From Neptunitalea chrysea (lineage in GTDB: Bacteria > Bacteroidota > Bacteroidia > Flavobacteriales > Flavobacteriaceae), in assembly GCF_027924145.1 (NCBI RefSeq), contig NZ_BRVP01000003.1:62001-126000 (forward strand): 64,000 nt of DNA, read 5' to 3'. Positions 7,953-20,896 of the stretch are shown here, piece after piece. The notes under the pieces are model-generated. The model did no database searches and was not told the DNA's origin. It saw only the letters and a list, made by a program, of their open reading frames with translations. The translations under genes and the position numbers were made by a program. The first letter of the stretch is position 1, and each line of letters starts with the position of its first letter.

Positions 7953-10877
7953 TTAGAAATTTAAGTTTAACCCTAACATATAGATACGTGGTCTTGGATA
8001 TAAACCATTATCAATTCCTCCGTATACTTCAGGGTCTAATCCATCATATTCTGTAATGGTAGCTACGTTTTGTACAGAGCCGTAAAGTTTTAAGCTAGAA
8101 TCTTTAACAAATTTAGTAAAGGTATATCCTAATGATATATTGTCTACTTTAAAGAATGAAGCATTTTTAACAAAGTAATCACTCATTAGGTTTCCTTCAG
8201 AGCTTTCTACAAATGCGTGATCATAGTAATCAGTAGTTAAGTTACTTAAAATACTATTAGCTGTAGCTCTGTTTAAATACGCTCTACTAGATGCGTTGTT
8301 GTTATAAACATAATTACCTAAGCTAGCTCTTGTTACTATGGCTAAGTCAAAGTTTTTATATTTAATACTTGTATTTAAGCCCATAGTTACATCTGCAAAT
8401 GGATCTTTATAAAGGTACTTATCTGAATCGTTTAATTGACCATCGTGATTACGGTCTACATAAGCACCCTCAATTGGTTTTCCATCTTGATTATATACTT
8501 GTTGGTACACATAAAAAGCAAACGGAGAATAACCTTCTTCCTGATATTGTATTTTATTACCTGTACCTCCGTTAATTCCTCCAGTAGGGAAACTAGCAGG
8601 AAGATTGGTGATTTCATTATCGTTATAAGCAATGTTATAACCAATATTCCATTCAAAATTTTCTGTTTGAACAGCTAGGTAGTTTATTTCAAGTTCAACC
8701 CCTTTGTTTTCCATATCACCAACGTTTGCATCGATTGAATCTCCAAAGTTAGTAAATGGATCCACTGGAATATTACTAATTAAGTCAGATGTTTTCTTAA
8801 CATATGCATTGATAGATCCTGAAACTCTATTGTCAAAGAAACCATAGTCAATACCAATGTTTAACGTTTTACCAACTTCCCATTTTAAATCTTCATTAAT
8901 TTCTTGTGGTCTGTAAGTAGCCATGTAGTTCCCACTGCCTATTTGGTAATAAGCACCGCTTTGACTTACGTTATATTTTGTTAAGAATAAATAATCGTTT
9001 AAACCATTTACGTTACCTACTTCACCATAACCAACTCTTAATTTTAATTGATTGATAGTTTTAGAGTCTTTAAGGAAATCTTCGTTATTTAAGTTCCATG
9101 CTAAAGAGAATGAAGGAAAATATCCCCATCTGTCATCCGGATTTAATTTAGAAGAAGCATCAGCTCTCAAGGTAGCTGTAGCCAAATATTTATCGTTATA
9201 GTTATAGTTTGCTCTACCAAAGAAAGACATTAAAACATTTTTAGACGGGTCATCTGTATAAGCACCTTCAATATTTCCTTGTTCTTCTGTTTCACTGTTG
9301 TAACCATATTTAAAATAAGTGAAAGATTGGTAAGAGTGACCAAGCATAGCAGAAATTGATTGTTTACCAATTTCTTTGTTATAAGTCACGTAGAAATCGA
9401 ATAACTTGTTTATAGTCTCATTACTATAATTTGTATATGCACCGTTGTAATCGTCATTGGCACTAGAATTAGGCATTAACTCAGATGTGATTACTCTACC
9501 ATTACTATTAGAATAATCATAAGCAAGGTTTAGAGTAGCTGTTAAATCGGTTAAGAATGGTAAATCATAGTCAATTTTAGCATTACCTATAAATCTTCTT
9601 ACTTCAGAAGTGTCATCTTGAAGGTTAATTAAAGCAACTGGGTTTGTAGGAGCTAAACTATTTTGATATCCGTCTGAATTTAACCAAGAGTAATATCCTG
9701 AATATGGAGAATTTTCATCATAAACTGATTGCGTAGGGTCAAAATCTACTGCAGCTCCAATAGCGCCATTATTAGCAAATGTATTTTCTGTATACATTCC
9801 TCTTGCATTCAAATCAAGACGAAGGCTGTTGTCTAAAAAACGTGGACGAAGATTTAAAGAAGCAGTAGTTCTTTTAAAGTTATCACGGTCTAAGATACCA
9901 CTCTGGTCAGAGTATCCGATAGATGCTCTAAAAGGCATAAAGTCTTTGTAAGTCCCAGAAACAGTAAAACTACTGTTATTACTTACGGCTGTTCTATAAA
10001 TTTCATCTTGCCAATCTGTATTAGCATCTCCTAACAAAGCAATTTGAGAAGTATTACCAACCTCATTAATTAAAGCTCTGAATTGATCAGCACTCATTAC
10101 ATCAATTTTTTTGTAAGGATCAGAAATATTCATAGAAGTAGTAAAGTTAAACTTCAAATCTCCTTTTCCCTTTTTAGTAGTAATCATAATAACCCCGTTT
10201 GCTGCACGTGAACCATAGATAGCAGTTGCCGAAGCATCTTTTAAAACGGTCATTGTTTCAATATCATTAGGGTTAATAAAGTCTAATGGGTTACGAGACC
10301 CACCCGAAGTACCATCGGCAATTGGTACACCGTCAACTACAAATAAAGGATTACTCGTAAGTGATAGAGAACCAACACCTCTAATTCTTATGGTTTGACT
10401 AGCACCTGGAGCACCACCGCTTGATGTTACGTTAACACCTGCTATTTTACCAGTAACTAACTGTCCGGCTGTAACAACAGGTCCTTGGTTAAAGTCTTCT
10501 GTACTAATTTGGTCAACAGTACCGGTAGCGTCTTTTTTCTTAACGGTACCATAACCAATAACTACAACTTCATCTAGTTGTTGTGTGTCTTCTACTAATG
10601 AAATATTAATAGTAGTATTACCGCTAAAGGTAATACTTTGGGTAACGAATCCGATATACGAAAATTCAATTACATCGTTTTCGCTGGCTGTAATTTGATA
10701 TTTTCCATCAAAATCAGTTGTTGTACCTGTGGAGGTACCTTTAATAACTACATTAGCCCCTGGAATTGGCATGCCTGTAGCATTTTCGGTAACCACACCG
10801 CTAACTGTTGTTTGCGCCCAAAATGTAATTGGGATACAAAACAACAGAAATAACATGTATTTTTGTAATGTGTTCAT
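7953..10877 (-). CDS. susC: SusC-family TonB-dependent oligosaccharide transporter
   Basis: This ~974-residue outer-membrane transporter imports maltodextrins with SusD. It has a signal peptide (MNTLQKYMLFLLFC...FWAQ), a carboxypeptidase-D-like regulatory domain (VSGVVTENATGMPIPGANV), the TonB box/plug region (IRGVGSL, PLFVVDGVPI, KDASATAIYGSRAANGVI) and a long beta-barrel ending in LNLNF. The ATG at 10877 is chosen over one at 10898 because it puts the signal peptide at the N-terminus. It is the first gene of the leftward operon; a candidate promoter (10909-10939) and palindrome (10962-10988) lie upstream, shared with the divergent lacI-type gene. Confidence 0.96.
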   Translation of the reverse strand: MNTLQKYMLFLLFCIPITFWAQTTVSGVVTENATGMPIPGANVVIKGTSTGTTTDFDGKYQITASENDVIEFSYIGFVTQSITFSGNTTINISLVEDTQQLDEVVVIGYGTVKKKDATGTVDQISTEDFNQGPVVTAGQLVTGKIAGVNVTSSGGAPGASQTIRIRGVGSLSLTSNPLFVVDGVPIADGTSGGSRNPLDFINPNDIETMTVLKDASATAIYGSRAANGVIMITTKKGKGDLKFNFTTSMNISDPYKKIDVMSADQFRALINEVGNTSQIALLGDANTDWQDEIYRTAVSNNSSFTVSGTYKDFMPFRASIGYSDQSGILDRDNFKRTTASLNLRPRFLDNSLRLDLNARGMYTENTFANNGAIGAAVDFDPTQSVYDENSPYSGYYSWLNSDGYQNSLAPTNPVALINLQDDTSEVRRFIGNAKIDYDLPFLTDLTATLNLAYDYSNSNGRVITSELMPNSSANDDYNGAYTNYSNETINKLFDFYVTYNKEIGKQSISAMLGHSYQSFTYFKYGYNSETEEQGNIEGAYTDDPSKNVLMSFFGRANYNYNDKYLATATLRADASSKLNPDDRWGYFPSFSLAWNLNNEDFLKDSKTINQLKLRVGYGEVGNVNGLNDYLFLTKYNVSQSGAYYQIGSGNYMATYRPQEINEDLKWEVGKTLNIGIDYGFFDNRVSGSINAYVKKTSDLISNIPVDPFTNFGDSIDANVGDMENKGVELEINYLAVQTENFEWNIGYNIAYNDNEITNLPASFPTGGINGGTGNKIQYQEEGYSPFAFYVYQQVYNQDGKPIEGAYVDRNHDGQLNDSDKYLYKDPFADVTMGLNTSIKYKNFDLAIVTRASLGNYVYNNNASSRAYLNRATANSILSNLTTDYYDHAFVESSEGNLMSDYFVKNASFFKVDNISLGYTFTKFVKDSSLKLYGSVQNVATITEYDGLDPEVYGGIDNGLYPRPRIYMLGLNLNF

Positions 10878-10908
10878 ACAATTGTGTGTTAAATTCATTT
10901 GTTGTTTA

Positions 10909-10939
10909 AAAAGATATATTTCATTTCTCGATGTTAAAT
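10909..10939 (-). promoter_or_regulatory. Candidate susC promoter
   Basis: On the minus strand TATCTTTT (10916-10909) matches seven of eight bases of the TAnnTTTG box. Nineteen bases upstream lies ATTT (10939-10936), a partial match to the -33 TTTG. It is 32 bases before the susC ATG. The match is imperfect. Confidence 0.4.
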
Positions 10940-10961
10940 TTATGTAAAAAAATAACCTAAT

Positions 10962-10988
10962 TAAGGTACGTACGCGTACGAAACCTTA
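10962..10988. promoter_or_regulatory. Palindromic operator candidate for the LacI-type regulator
   Basis: The core CGTACGCGTACG (10969-10980) is a perfect 12-bp palindrome with a central CG, as LacI-family operators often have. It is flanked by outer arms TAAGGT and ACCTTA. It lies in the susC/lacI divergent intergenic region, upstream of both candidate -33 boxes. That position suits activation or looping as well as simple repression. Binding by the adjacent regulator is inference. Confidence 0.65.
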
Positions 10989-11055
10989 CTTAAACGATTG
11001 AGTGTTGAAAACTTTCTTAAATTTAACATAATTAAATTTGAACTATGATTAAATA

Positions 11056-11086
11056 TTGATGTTTCAAAAGAAGATATATATTTTTG
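11056..11086 (+). promoter_or_regulatory. Promoter of the lacI-type regulator
   Basis: TTG at 11056-11058 is followed after 20 bases by TATTTTTG (11079-11086), a full match to the Bacteroidota TAnnTTTG box. The ATG is 13 bases further, so the leader would be very short. Confidence 0.65.
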
Positions 11087-11099
11087 ATAATTATATAAT

Positions 11100-12125
11100 A
11101 TGAGAAGAAAGCTTACCTTAAAACAGATAGCAAAAGAGATGGATGTTTCTATTGCAACGGTATCAAAAGCATTGCGAGATAGTTCAGATATTGGACTAGA
11201 AACTCGTGAGAAAATTCAGGCGTTTGCTAAACTGTATAACTATAAGCCAAATAATATTGCGCTAAGCTTAAAAAACAGAAAAACTAAGAATATAGGAGTC
11301 ATTATACCCGAAATTGTACACCACTTTTTTACCACTGTAGTAAGTGGGGTAGAAAAAGTAGCCAACAAACGTGGTTATAACGTAATTGTATGTTTATCTG
11401 ATGAGTCTTTCGATAAAGAGGTGATTAATATGGAGATGTTAGCTAGCGGTAGTATTGATGGTTTTATTATGTCATTATCAAAAGAAACTCAAAATAAAAA
11501 AGACTTCCACCATTTAAAAGAAGCTATAAATCAAGGAATGCCTTTAGTGTTATTTGATAGGGTAGCAGAAGAAATCTATTGTGATAAGGTTGTTATAGAT
11601 GATGCACAAGGAACCTACCGTGCAGTTAATTATCTAATAGATACAGGGTGTAAACGTATTGCACTTATTACTACTGTTGATTATGTGAGTGTTGGTAAAC
11701 TCCGTACGCAAGGGTATATAAATGCTCTTGAAGATGCAGGTATGAAAATAGAGCAGAATCTTATAGTAAAGATAGAGGATACCGAAAATTGTGAAGAGCC
11801 CATTGCCGCATTATTTGAAACGCAGGAGTTTGATGCAATTTTTGGAGTAAACGAATCTTTTGCAGTAACCGCTATGAGAGAAGCGCAAATACGAGGGTAT
11901 AAAATTCCGGAGGATATCTCAATAATCGGGTTTACCGACGGTATACTTTCTAAAAATTCTTTCCCTAGAATGTCAACTATAAATCAGCACGGAGTAGAAA
12001 TGGGCGAACACGCAGCTGAGATGTTGATAGACAAGCTGGAGGAAGTAGATGAAGATGAATATTACCGTACTGAAGTAGTAAAATCTAGCTTAACTATAAG
12101 AGAATCAACAAAAAAGATTTCTTAA
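11100..12125 (+). CDS. LacI-family transcriptional regulator of the maltodextrin locus
   Basis: This 341-residue regulator has an N-terminal LacI helix-turn-helix (residues ~4-55, LKQIAKEMDVSIATVSKALR, then the hinge region YKPNNIALSLK). A periplasmic-binding-protein-like effector domain follows (IGVIIPEIVHHFFTTVVSGV, DGFIMSLSKE, ISIIGFTDG). It is divergent from susC and begins the rightward arm of catabolic genes, so it probably senses maltose or a derivative and controls both arms. Whether it represses or activates cannot be read from the sequence. Bacteroides use the unrelated SusR for this role, so the use of a LacI-type regulator is a point of difference. Confidence 0.93.
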   Translation: MRRKLTLKQIAKEMDVSIATVSKALRDSSDIGLETREKIQAFAKLYNYKPNNIALSLKNRKTKNIGVIIPEIVHHFFTTVVSGVEKVANKRGYNVIVCLSDESFDKEVINMEMLASGSIDGFIMSLSKETQNKKDFHHLKEAINQGMPLVLFDRVAEEIYCDKVVIDDAQGTYRAVNYLIDTGCKRIALITTVDYVSVGKLRTQGYINALEDAGMKIEQNLIVKIEDTENCEEPIAALFETQEFDAIFGVNESFAVTAMREAQIRGYKIPEDISIIGFTDGILSKNSFPRMSTINQHGVEMGEHAAEMLIDKLEEVDEDEYYRTEVVKSSLTIRESTKKIS

Positions 12126-12204
12126 CATTTCGCATTGAGAAAAAAGTTCTATCTTTACGCCATCGAAACTTAATATATTTCATTTCTCACCTATAGTAAG
12201 TTTT

Positions 12205-12223
12205 GATAAGCAAAGCGCTTATC
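12205..12223. promoter_or_regulatory. Inverted repeat upstream of the MFS gene
   Basis: GATAAGC and GCTTATC form 7-bp arms around AAAGC, and the right side contains AAGCGCTT, resembling the AAnCGnTT core of many LacI-family operators. It lies in the 184-base gap before the MFS gene. A second, imperfect stem (TATCGTAA 12220-12227 with TTACGATA 12241-12248) overlaps it. The sequence differs from the palindrome at 10962-10988, so one common binding protein is not assured. Confidence 0.4.
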
Positions 12224-12309
12224 GTAATATTTAATAATTTTTACGATAGTCTTCTGCGTGCTTTGGTCGCATACAGATTACCTTCTGTAAAACAATTTTC
12301 ATAGATAGA

Positions 12310-13752
12310 ATGAAAAAGCGTTTACTTTCCTTTTGGGAGATCTGGAACATGAGCTTTGGCTTTTTGGGTATTCAGTTTGGATATGCCTTGCAAGGTGGCT
12401 TTATGTCAAGAATTTTCCAAACACTTGGGGCAAGTGAGGATGAAATTCCATTATTATGGATAGCAGCTCCCCTAACAGGTTTAATTGTTCAGCCTATTAT
12501 CGGGTATTTAAGTGATAGGACCTGGCACCCTAAATTGGGAAGGAGAAAACCATATTTTTTAATAGGAGCTGTATTAAGCTCGCTTGCACTATTTTTTGCG
12601 CCACATTCTTCTGCATTATGGATGGCAGCCGGTTTTCTATGGGTTATAGATGCTTGTATTAACATTAGTATGGAGCCGTTTAGAGCATTAGTAGCAGATA
12701 AGCTACATGAGTCTCAACGTTCTTATGGGTTTGTTGTACAAACATTAATTATTGGTATAGGTACGTGGGTTGCAAGTAACCTTCCTTGGTTAATTAATCA
12801 GTTAGGAGTAAGTAATGAAGCACCGGCAGGTGTGGTTCCGCAATCTGTGAGAATAGCGTTTGCTATTGGAGCTTTTGTATTTATCCTAAGTATTCTGTAT
12901 ACCATTTTTACTACAGAAGAATATCCGCCTGAGGATATGGAGGCTTTCTTAAAAGAGAAAAAGGAGAAGAAAAGTAATTTTATTAAGGATATTACTGAAA
13001 ACGTGGCTAATATGCCAAAAACCATGAGAAAATTAGGGGTTATCCAATTTTTTAGCTGGTTTGCGTTTTTTACCATGTGGAGCTTGGCTACACCTGCATT
13101 AACAGAACATATTTATGATGCTCCGAAACCTGATGTTAAGTTATATGCGCAATTAGATGCCGAAGGTAGTATAGTTCACAAAGGTGAAGGTGAAGATAAA
13201 AGGGTAATGTTTCTAGATGCTGAAAAAGAAGCAACGTATACAACCAAAGATAAAGCGTATAATACAGCTGCCGATGAGGTAGGGTCTGCTATGGGTGTGT
13301 ACGGATTATCTTCTATGGCGTTTGCTTTGTTACTAACTTTTTATTCTGCAAGATTCAAATTAAACAGAAAATATACTCATTTAGTTTCATTAATACTTGG
13401 CGGACTAGGTTTTATCGGAATGTACTTCTGTGACGATTTTATTTCGCTGGCTATTTGCTTTGTTCTAGTAGGTATTTCATGGGGTAGTATTTTGTCTATG
13501 CCTTATGCAATGCTTTCAAGCTCAATAGATCCTACTAAAATGGGAATGTTTATGGGGCTTTTCAATATGTTTATTGTAATACCGCAAATTGTTGCTGCCT
13601 TAGGGGGTGTAAATTTTGTGTACAAACTTATTGGAGATAAAACCATTAATGCAATGATTGTAGCTGGTATAAGTTTAATTGTAGCCGGTTTATTCAACTT
13701 ACTTATTACAAACAAAAAGGCAATAGCCTATTCAATCGATCAATCAGAATAA
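12310..13752 (+). CDS. MFS sugar transporter (GPH/SLC45-like), probable maltose importer
   Basis: This 480-residue inner-membrane protein should import maltose or short maltodextrins to the cytoplasm, where the GH65 phosphorylase acts. It has about 12 membrane segments and the MFS loop motif GYLSDRTWHPKLGRRKP after segment 2. A hydrophilic loop of roughly 55 residues (about 270-325, rich in D, E and K) sits in the second half and is probably periplasmic. Its position directly before pgmB (2-base gap) and the phosphorylase strongly supports the substrate. The start gives MKKRLLSFWEIWNMSFGFLG, typical of this group. Confidence 0.88.
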   Translation: MKKRLLSFWEIWNMSFGFLGIQFGYALQGGFMSRIFQTLGASEDEIPLLWIAAPLTGLIVQPIIGYLSDRTWHPKLGRRKPYFLIGAVLSSLALFFAPHSSALWMAAGFLWVIDACINISMEPFRALVADKLHESQRSYGFVVQTLIIGIGTWVASNLPWLINQLGVSNEAPAGVVPQSVRIAFAIGAFVFILSILYTIFTTEEYPPEDMEAFLKEKKEKKSNFIKDITENVANMPKTMRKLGVIQFFSWFAFFTMWSLATPALTEHIYDAPKPDVKLYAQLDAEGSIVHKGEGEDKRVMFLDAEKEATYTTKDKAYNTAADEVGSAMGVYGLSSMAFALLLTFYSARFKLNRKYTHLVSLILGGLGFIGMYFCDDFISLAICFVLVGISWGSILSMPYAMLSSSIDPTKMGMFMGLFNMFIVIPQIVAALGGVNFVYKLIGDKTINAMIVAGISLIVAGLFNLLITNKKAIAYSIDQSE

Positions 13753-13754
13753 TT

Positions 13755-14420
13755 ATGAAAAATTTAGGACTCATTTTTGACCTTGACGGGGTAATTGTAG
13801 ATACTGCTAAATTTCATTTTTTAGCATGGAAAAAAGCGGCAGAAGAAGTAGGTTTTGAACTTACCGAAGAACTTAATGAAAAATTAAAAGGGGTTAGCCG
13901 AGTAGATTCGTTAAACAAAATTTTAGGATGGGCAGGGGCAACGGTTTCTCCTGAAAAATTTGATGAAATGGCAGCAAATAAAAATGCCGATTATCTTACT
14001 TATGTTGATAAAATGACTTCTGAGGATATATTGCCAGGAGTGGAAAGTTTTATTAGGGAGGCTAAAGCAAAAGGGTACCCTGTTGCCTTAGGTTCTGCTA
14101 GTAAAAATGCACCGGGTATCTTAAAGCATGTTGGAATTTATGATTTGTTTGATACGATTGTAGATGGTAATAGCGTAACAAAAGCAAAGCCAGACCCTGA
14201 GGTATTTACGGTAGCAGCTAAAGCTCTTAATGTAGCAGCTACAGATTGTGTGGTTTTTGAAGATTCTGAAGCGGGTATTGAAGCGGCTAATAATGCAGGG
14301 ATGTTATCAATAGGTTTAGGAAGTAAAGATATATTAACAGAAGCAGCGTATGTTTTTGGTGAATTTACTGAGATTGAGTTAAGTTTTATAGAGACACAAA
14401 CAACAACAACAAATACATAA
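13755..14420 (+). CDS. pgmB: Beta-phosphoglucomutase (HAD superfamily)
   Basis: This 221-residue cytoplasmic enzyme converts beta-D-glucose-1-phosphate, the product of maltose phosphorolysis, to glucose-6-phosphate. The HAD motif I FDLDGVIVD (residues ~8-16) supplies the nucleophile and general acid/base Asp pair. The cap region has the family's KLKGVSRVDSL, motif II is GSASKN, motif III is the Lys in TKAKPDPEVF and motif IV is VVFEDSEAGIEAA. It starts 2 bases after the MFS gene and ends 12 bases before the GH65 gene, so translation is probably coupled. The pairing with GH65 makes the assignment firm. Confidence 0.96.
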   Translation: MKNLGLIFDLDGVIVDTAKFHFLAWKKAAEEVGFELTEELNEKLKGVSRVDSLNKILGWAGATVSPEKFDEMAANKNADYLTYVDKMTSEDILPGVESFIREAKAKGYPVALGSASKNAPGILKHVGIYDLFDTIVDGNSVTKAKPDPEVFTVAAKALNVAATDCVVFEDSEAGIEAANNAGMLSIGLGSKDILTEAAYVFGEFTEIELSFIETQTTTTNT

Positions 14421-14432
14421 TAAAAAGAGAAA

Positions 14433-18858
<4,426 letters not shown>

Positions 18859-18863
18859 TACAG

Positions 18864-18898
18864 AAAGACAGGTGATTAAAAGTTGCCTGTCTTTTTTT
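18864..18898 (+). terminator. Terminator between GH97 and the periplasmic GH13 gene
   Basis: AAAGACAGG and CCTGTCTTT form a 9-bp stem followed by a T run, 6 bases past the GH97 stop. The next GH13 gene starts only 18 bases later on the same strand, so readthrough or a promoter inside the hairpin region must supply it. Confidence 0.8.
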
Positions 18899-18915
18899 GT
18901 TTTAAATAAAACTAT

Positions 18916-20760
18916 ATGAGTACATTAAAAAAAATGTTTGCAGTAGTAGTATTGTTGTTAACCGTTACTGTGAATGCGCAAATTGATAAAGTAGAGCCTC
19001 CTTTCTGGTGGGAAGGAATGCACCACAGTAGTGTTCAGGTAATGGTTTACGGAGAAGACATAGCAGATTTAACACCTGTTGTATCTAAAGCTACAGTAAC
19101 TGCTATTACCAAAACAGAAAATCCTAATTATGTATTTATTACCATAGATACTAAAGGGTTACCTGCTGGTATGTATCCTATTCAGTTTAAGAAGAAAAAG
19201 AAAGTTGTAGCTACATATAACTTTGAACTTAAAACACGTAGAGAAGGATCTGAATACCGTAAAGGTTTTGATAGTTCGGATATGATTTACTTGATTATGC
19301 CAGATCGTTTTGCTAACGGGAATACTGATAACGACTCGATGACTTCTGTAATCGAAAAAGGAGATCGTTCTAACTTAAATGGGAGACACGGTGGAGATAT
19401 TGCCGGAGTAATAAAGCACTTAGATTATCTGGAAGGATTAGGAGCAACTGCATTATGGAGTACACCTTTATGTGAAGATAACGACAAGGCATATTCATAC
19501 CACGGATATGCACAAAGTGATGTATACAAAATTGATCCGCGTTACGGTACTAATGAAGAGTACGTACAATTAGGTAAAGAGTTGCATAAGCGTGACATGA
19601 AGTTGATTTTAGATTATGTAACCAATCACTGGGGATTAGAGCACTGGATGATTCAGGATTTACCAACCTATGATTGGATTCACCAGTTTCCGGGGTATGC
19701 ACAATCAAACTACAGAATGTCTACGCAAATGGATCCGAATGCTTCTGAGATAGATGCAAGATATTGTATGAATGGCTGGTTTGTACCAACTATGCCCGAT
19801 TTAAATCAGTCAAATCCATTAGTGGTTAATTATATTATTCAAAATGCTATTTGGTGGGTAGAGTATGCAGATTTAGACGGATTTAGAGTGGACACTTATT
19901 CGTATAACGATAAAGAAGGGATTGCAAAATGGACGAAAGCGGTAATGGATGAATATCCTAACTTTAATATTGTTGGAGAGGTTTGGTTACACGATCAGGC
20001 TCAGATTTCATACTGGCAAAAAGATAGTAAAATTAGTGCTATTCAAAGTTATAATACCTATTTACCATCGGTAATGGATTTTACCTTACACGATGCTATG
20101 AGTGCTTTTGGACAAGAAAATGCCGGATGGTTTGATGGCACTATTCAGTTCTATGAGAACTTTGTAAACGATTTTCTGTACCCTGATATCAATGCTATTT
20201 TAGTATTTGCAGAAAACCACGATACCGATCGTTTTAATCAGCGTTTCCAAAATGTAGCCGATTATAAACTAGCTATGACGCTTATAGGAACTGTACGTGG
20301 GATACCACAATTATATTATGGTTCTGAAATAGGAATGGCAGGAGATAAAAGTAAAGGAGATGGAGATATTCGTAGAGACTTCCCTGGTGGATGGAACGGT
20401 GATACCAACAATGCTTTTACTGCTAGTGGGCGTACGGCAACACAAAAAGAATACTTCGATTTTACGTCTAAGTTATTTACCTGGAGAAAAAATGCAGAAG
20501 TGATTCACACCGGTAAAACAACACAATACATTCCACAAGACAATGTATATGTATACTTTAGATACAACGAAAAAGCTACGGTAATGGTTGTGCTAAACAA
20601 TTCGAAAGAAGAACGCACTTTTGATTTAAACAGATTTGCTGAAAGCATTAAAACGGCTACAAAAGGCACTGATGTTATTAGTGGTAAGACCATAGATGTT
20701 ACTGCTAAAGCAATGACTATTGCAGCTAAAAGCTCGTATGTATTAGAATTAGCCCCCTAA
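18916..20760 (+). CDS. GH13 neopullulanase/cyclomaltodextrinase-like amylase (SusA-like), periplasmic
   Basis: This 614-residue enzyme has a signal peptide (ending VTVNAQ at ~22), an N-terminal cyclomaltodextrinase-type beta domain (~25-110), a GH13 barrel and a C-terminal beta domain. Conserved regions: DYVTNH (233-238), GFRVD with nucleophile Asp326, IVGEVW with acid/base Glu355, and AENHDTDR with Asp436. It should trim imported maltodextrins in the periplasm, like Bacteroides SusA. It lacks both a lipobox and a T9SS tail, which separates it from the other two GH13 proteins of this locus. The start is set by the signal peptide. Confidence 0.93.
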   Translation: MSTLKKMFAVVVLLLTVTVNAQIDKVEPPFWWEGMHHSSVQVMVYGEDIADLTPVVSKATVTAITKTENPNYVFITIDTKGLPAGMYPIQFKKKKKVVATYNFELKTRREGSEYRKGFDSSDMIYLIMPDRFANGNTDNDSMTSVIEKGDRSNLNGRHGGDIAGVIKHLDYLEGLGATALWSTPLCEDNDKAYSYHGYAQSDVYKIDPRYGTNEEYVQLGKELHKRDMKLILDYVTNHWGLEHWMIQDLPTYDWIHQFPGYAQSNYRMSTQMDPNASEIDARYCMNGWFVPTMPDLNQSNPLVVNYIIQNAIWWVEYADLDGFRVDTYSYNDKEGIAKWTKAVMDEYPNFNIVGEVWLHDQAQISYWQKDSKISAIQSYNTYLPSVMDFTLHDAMSAFGQENAGWFDGTIQFYENFVNDFLYPDINAILVFAENHDTDRFNQRFQNVADYKLAMTLIGTVRGIPQLYYGSEIGMAGDKSKGDGDIRRDFPGGWNGDTNNAFTASGRTATQKEYFDFTSKLFTWRKNAEVIHTGKTTQYIPQDNVYVYFRYNEKATVMVVLNNSKEERTFDLNRFAESIKTATKGTDVISGKTIDVTAKAMTIAAKSSYVLELAP

Positions 20761-20773
20761 CCTCCAACAGGGG
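20754..20773 (+). repeat. Small C/G hairpin overlapping the GH13 stop codon
   Basis: CCCCT and AGGGG form a 5-bp stem around a 10-base loop that spans the TAA of the GH13 gene. Further C-rich and G-rich patches (around 20850-20880) occur in the same 136-base gap. This looks like the short CCCCTAA...AGGGG elements scattered between flavobacterial genes. It lacks a T tail, so it is not called a terminator. Confidence 0.35.
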
Positions 20774-20896
20774 AACTATTCAGGATTGTAAAATTTAATT
20801 TATAATTCTAAATGCTGAATTTATAACAATAAAATCTCAATTCGTATGTACCTCTTTTAGGGAGACTAAGAAGGAGGGGATAATAGAACTTATGAT

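Noticed and set aside
12150-12181. Promoter boxes TATCTTTA and TATATTTC before the MFS gene
   Set aside because: Each differs from TAnnTTTG at the last base and neither has a -33 box at the right distance; left uncalled.
20754-20773. Terminator after the periplasmic GH13 gene
   Set aside because: The stem is 5 bp, overlaps the stop codon and has no T tail.
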